Origin: Paulownia fortunei
Taxonomy: Eukaryota > Streptophyta > Magnoliopsida > Lamiales > Paulowniaceae
NCBI GenBank assembly: GCA_019321725.1
Contig: CM033106.1
Span: 20,885,965 to 20,949,964, forward strand
Length of the DNA stretch: 64,000 nt
Direction of reading: 5' to 3'
In this document: positions 61,901 to 64,000 of the stretch, one piece after another
How the letters are laid out: every line of letters starts with the position of its first letter
Numbering within the stretch: position 1 is the first letter of the stretch
Notes under the pieces: generated by a model
Seen by the model: the letters and a program-made list of their open reading frames with translations, nothing else
Database searches by the model: none
What the model was told of the DNA's origin: nothing
Translations under genes and position numbers: made by a program

Positions 61901-64000
61901 ATTGCTTATCTCGACACTCAACTTCAACAACAAAGCATCAACCCATCTGAGACTCAAACTACGAGTGTCCTATCTGTTTCCCATATTTTGGGTATAGTTT
62001 CTCAGCACTTTCTTTTTCATATTCCCTTAACACTCGTGAAACTTGGGTCATTGACACAGGTGCCACACACCATGTCTGTTGTAACCTTTCTTTTTTCTCT
62101 AATTCGACTATAATTAGAAACATAGCCGTCACACTTCCTAATGGACACACTGCTAAAATCAATCGCATAGGGACTATCAATTTGACTGATTCTGTGATCT
62201 TGTATAATGTTCTATTTGTTCCCATATTTGCCTTTAATCTTCTGAGCATTAGTGCACTCATTTGTAATCTTAATTGTTGTGTTAACTTTGTTTCTGATTC
62301 ATGTGTGATTCAGGACCTCACTCAGGGCTTGACGATTGGGAAGGGGAAGACACAACAATCTTTATTTTCTAGAATTAGGACATGATATATGTAATTCACT
62401 TCTCTCGTGTTCTGTTTTGAGTAAAGGTGATGTATGGCATTGCTGTCTTGGACATCCTTCTTCTATAAAACTTCAAATTCTACAGAATGAATTACATATT
62501 CCTAATTCTTTGTCTTATTTGTCTTCACACTGCAAAATCTGTCATATGGCAAAACAAAAACGGCTTCCCTTTATTTCAAATAATCATATGTTTACAAATC
62601 CTTTTGATTTAGTTCATATAGACATTTGGGGTCCTTTTCATGTTAGCACACCTGCTGGTCATAAGTATTTTCTCACCACACGTTCTACTTGGTGTATCTT
62701 TTATGGGCAAAATCAGATGTACTTACCATTTTTCCTAATCTTTTTGCCATGATATCCACTCAGTATAACATTAGCATTAAGTCTGTTCGATCTGATAATG
62801 CTCTGAGCTAGCAGTTCATGATTTTTTCCCTCTAAGGCCATTGTTTCATATCATTCTTGTGTTGAGACACCTGAACAAAATTCAGTAGTTGAGCGCAAAC
62901 ATCAACACATACTCAATATTGCACGTGCTTTATTTTTTCAATCCCATATTCCGCTATGCTATTAGGGTGATTACATTTTGATTGTTGTTTACTTGATTAA
63001 CCGTACCCCATCGCCCTTATTGTTTAACAAAACCCCATTTGAGTTATTAAATAATAGGAAACCTTCTTATGCTCATCTTCAGACTTTTGGATGTCTGTGT
63101 TATGCATCCACCCTTTCTAGCCAGCGCACCAAGTTCACGCCTCGTGCTAGAGCGTCAGTTTTCCTTGGCTACCCATTTAGATACAAAGGGTACAAACCTC
63201 TTAACTTAGAGAACAATCAAATTTATATTTCCAGACGTTATTTTTCATGAATCATTATTTCCATTTGCTAATTTTGAGATTGCAGCTGAAGCCCTTGATA
63301 TGTTTAGTGACCGTGTTCTTCCAAAGCCAATATATTATGAGTCTTGACTCTTTCTCCTCTCAAAATCAGTCCAACACATCAAGTACTTCACATGGCAGCC
63401 AAATTCCACCTTCCACTTCAATTCAATCATCTGCTCGTCTAACTCAAGTCACAAAAATGCCAGCATATCTTTCGGATTATCATTGCTACTTAGCTAATCA
63501 TTTCTCATCTAGCTCTTTGTTCCTTCCTCAAATTCTACTTTGTATCCCATCTCTTCTTTCTTGAGCTATCAGAAGCTTTCTCCATCATATCGTAGCATTG
63601 TCTTATCTATTACTTCAGAAGTAGAACCTCAATCTTTTTCACAAGTAATTGGGTCTCCTATATGGCATGATGCTATGGATATTGAGTTGAAAGCTTTGGA
63701 AAGCAATGGAACTTGGTCTATTTGCTCTTTTCCTCATGGAAAACACCCAGTTGGTTCTAAATAGGTGTATAAGATTAAATTTCGGGCTGATAGAACTATA
63801 GAACAACATAAAGCTCGTTTTGTGGCTAAGGGTTTCATGCAACGAGAAGGTGTTGATTTTCTTAACATCTTTTCTCCCATAGCAAAGCTTGTTACAATTA
63901 AAGTCTTATTGTCCTTGGCTGCAATATATGGCTGGTCCCTCACTCAACTTGATGTAACTAATGCTTTTCTTTATGGAAATCTCTTTGAGAAAGTTTACAT
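61901..64000 (+). pseudogene. Copia C pol remnant (protease, integrase, partial reverse transcriptase)
   Basis: Protease TWVIDTGATHHVC is at about 62040-62080. The GAG-pre-integrase has VWHCCLGHPS and CKICHMAKQ, and the integrase start is FDLVHIDIWGPF. Then TAG (62963-62965) at a Trp in [19 protein letters not shown] and FGCLCYAS follow. The reverse transcriptase begins WHDAMDIELKALESNGTW, has TAG (63762-63764) after GSK, then FRADRTIEQHKARFVAKGF and TQLDVTNAFLYG, and ends at the window edge. Frameshifts near 62400, 62700 and 63250 further disrupt it. Confidence 0.85.

Larger units (their letters stand above)
60542..64000 (+). mobile_element. Copia C: Ty1/copia retrotransposon, 5' part; continues past window end
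   Basis: In plus-strand order it has a short 5' LTR (60542-60759), a primer-binding site, gag, zinc knuckle, protease, integrase and the beginning of reverse transcriptase, which is cut by the window edge. It inserted into a DUF4283 sequence; the five bases before it are TAGCA. Multiple stops and frameshifts show it is not autonomous. Confidence 0.88.

Noticed and set aside
1..64000. CRISPR arrays, operons, bacterial defence or toxin systems
   Set aside because: None present. Repeats are transposon- or microsatellite-derived and the genes have eukaryotic introns.
1..64000. tRNA, rRNA or snRNA genes
   Set aside because: I scanned for tRNA-like boxes by eye and found no convincing cloverleaf. 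A tRNAscan-SE/Infernal run would decide this.

Overview
This is a nuclear window from a flowering plant, most likely a eudicot (asterid affinity is only a guess). The evidence is three multi-exon plant genes with GT..AG introns, AT-rich introns and spacers, microsatellites, and dead plant LTR retrotransposons filling introns and intergenic space. I see no bacterial, organellar or CRISPR-like features and no convincing RNA gene.

Layout. (1) 1-3473: AT-rich spacer, then a CT-rich leader. (2) 3474-24231, plus strand: a complete 13-exon gene for the plant KIN-beta-gamma / SNF4-like subunit of SnRK1 (479 aa; starch-binding CBM48 plus CBS repeats). Its second intron is about 8.7 kb and holds an antisense, 5'-truncated Ty1/copia element (copia A, 6830 to about 11215) and two local duplications. 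(3) 24232-26889: spacer between convergent genes. (4) 26890-37332, minus strand: a complete 9-exon 9-lipoxygenase gene (867 aa). Its first intron is about 5.8 kb and contains two foldback elements. (5) 39083-51011: a nested transposon block. A roughly 6.7-kb copia element (copia B, minus strand, about 1.16-kb LTRs) is interrupted twice by copies of one non-coding 2.5-2.8-kb repeat with TGTAA..TTACA ends, best read as solo LTRs of a Tekay/Del-type chromovirus. (6) 53972-59333, minus strand: a complete two-exon AXR4 homologue (484 aa), the ER accessory protein for AUX1 auxin-carrier trafficking, with a 3.9-kb intron. (7) About 60049-64000, plus strand: a DUF4283 (LINE ORF1-like) fragment interrupted by a third copia element (copia C) that runs off the window end.

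The three host genes do not form a pathway. They are neighbours in sugar/energy signalling, oxylipin synthesis and auxin-carrier trafficking. All three reading frames close exactly across the proposed splice sites (1440, 2604 and 1455 coding bases including the stop), which supports the models.

The most unexpected observation is in the transposons. All three unrelated copia copies carry an in-frame TAG at the same conserved tryptophan codon (the Trp after Gly-Cys/Ser-Lys at the start of reverse transcriptase). Copia C has three more Trp-to-TAG changes elsewhere. Methylation-driven decay is the default explanation, but three out of three at one codon deserves a check. I found no previously undescribed biological system.
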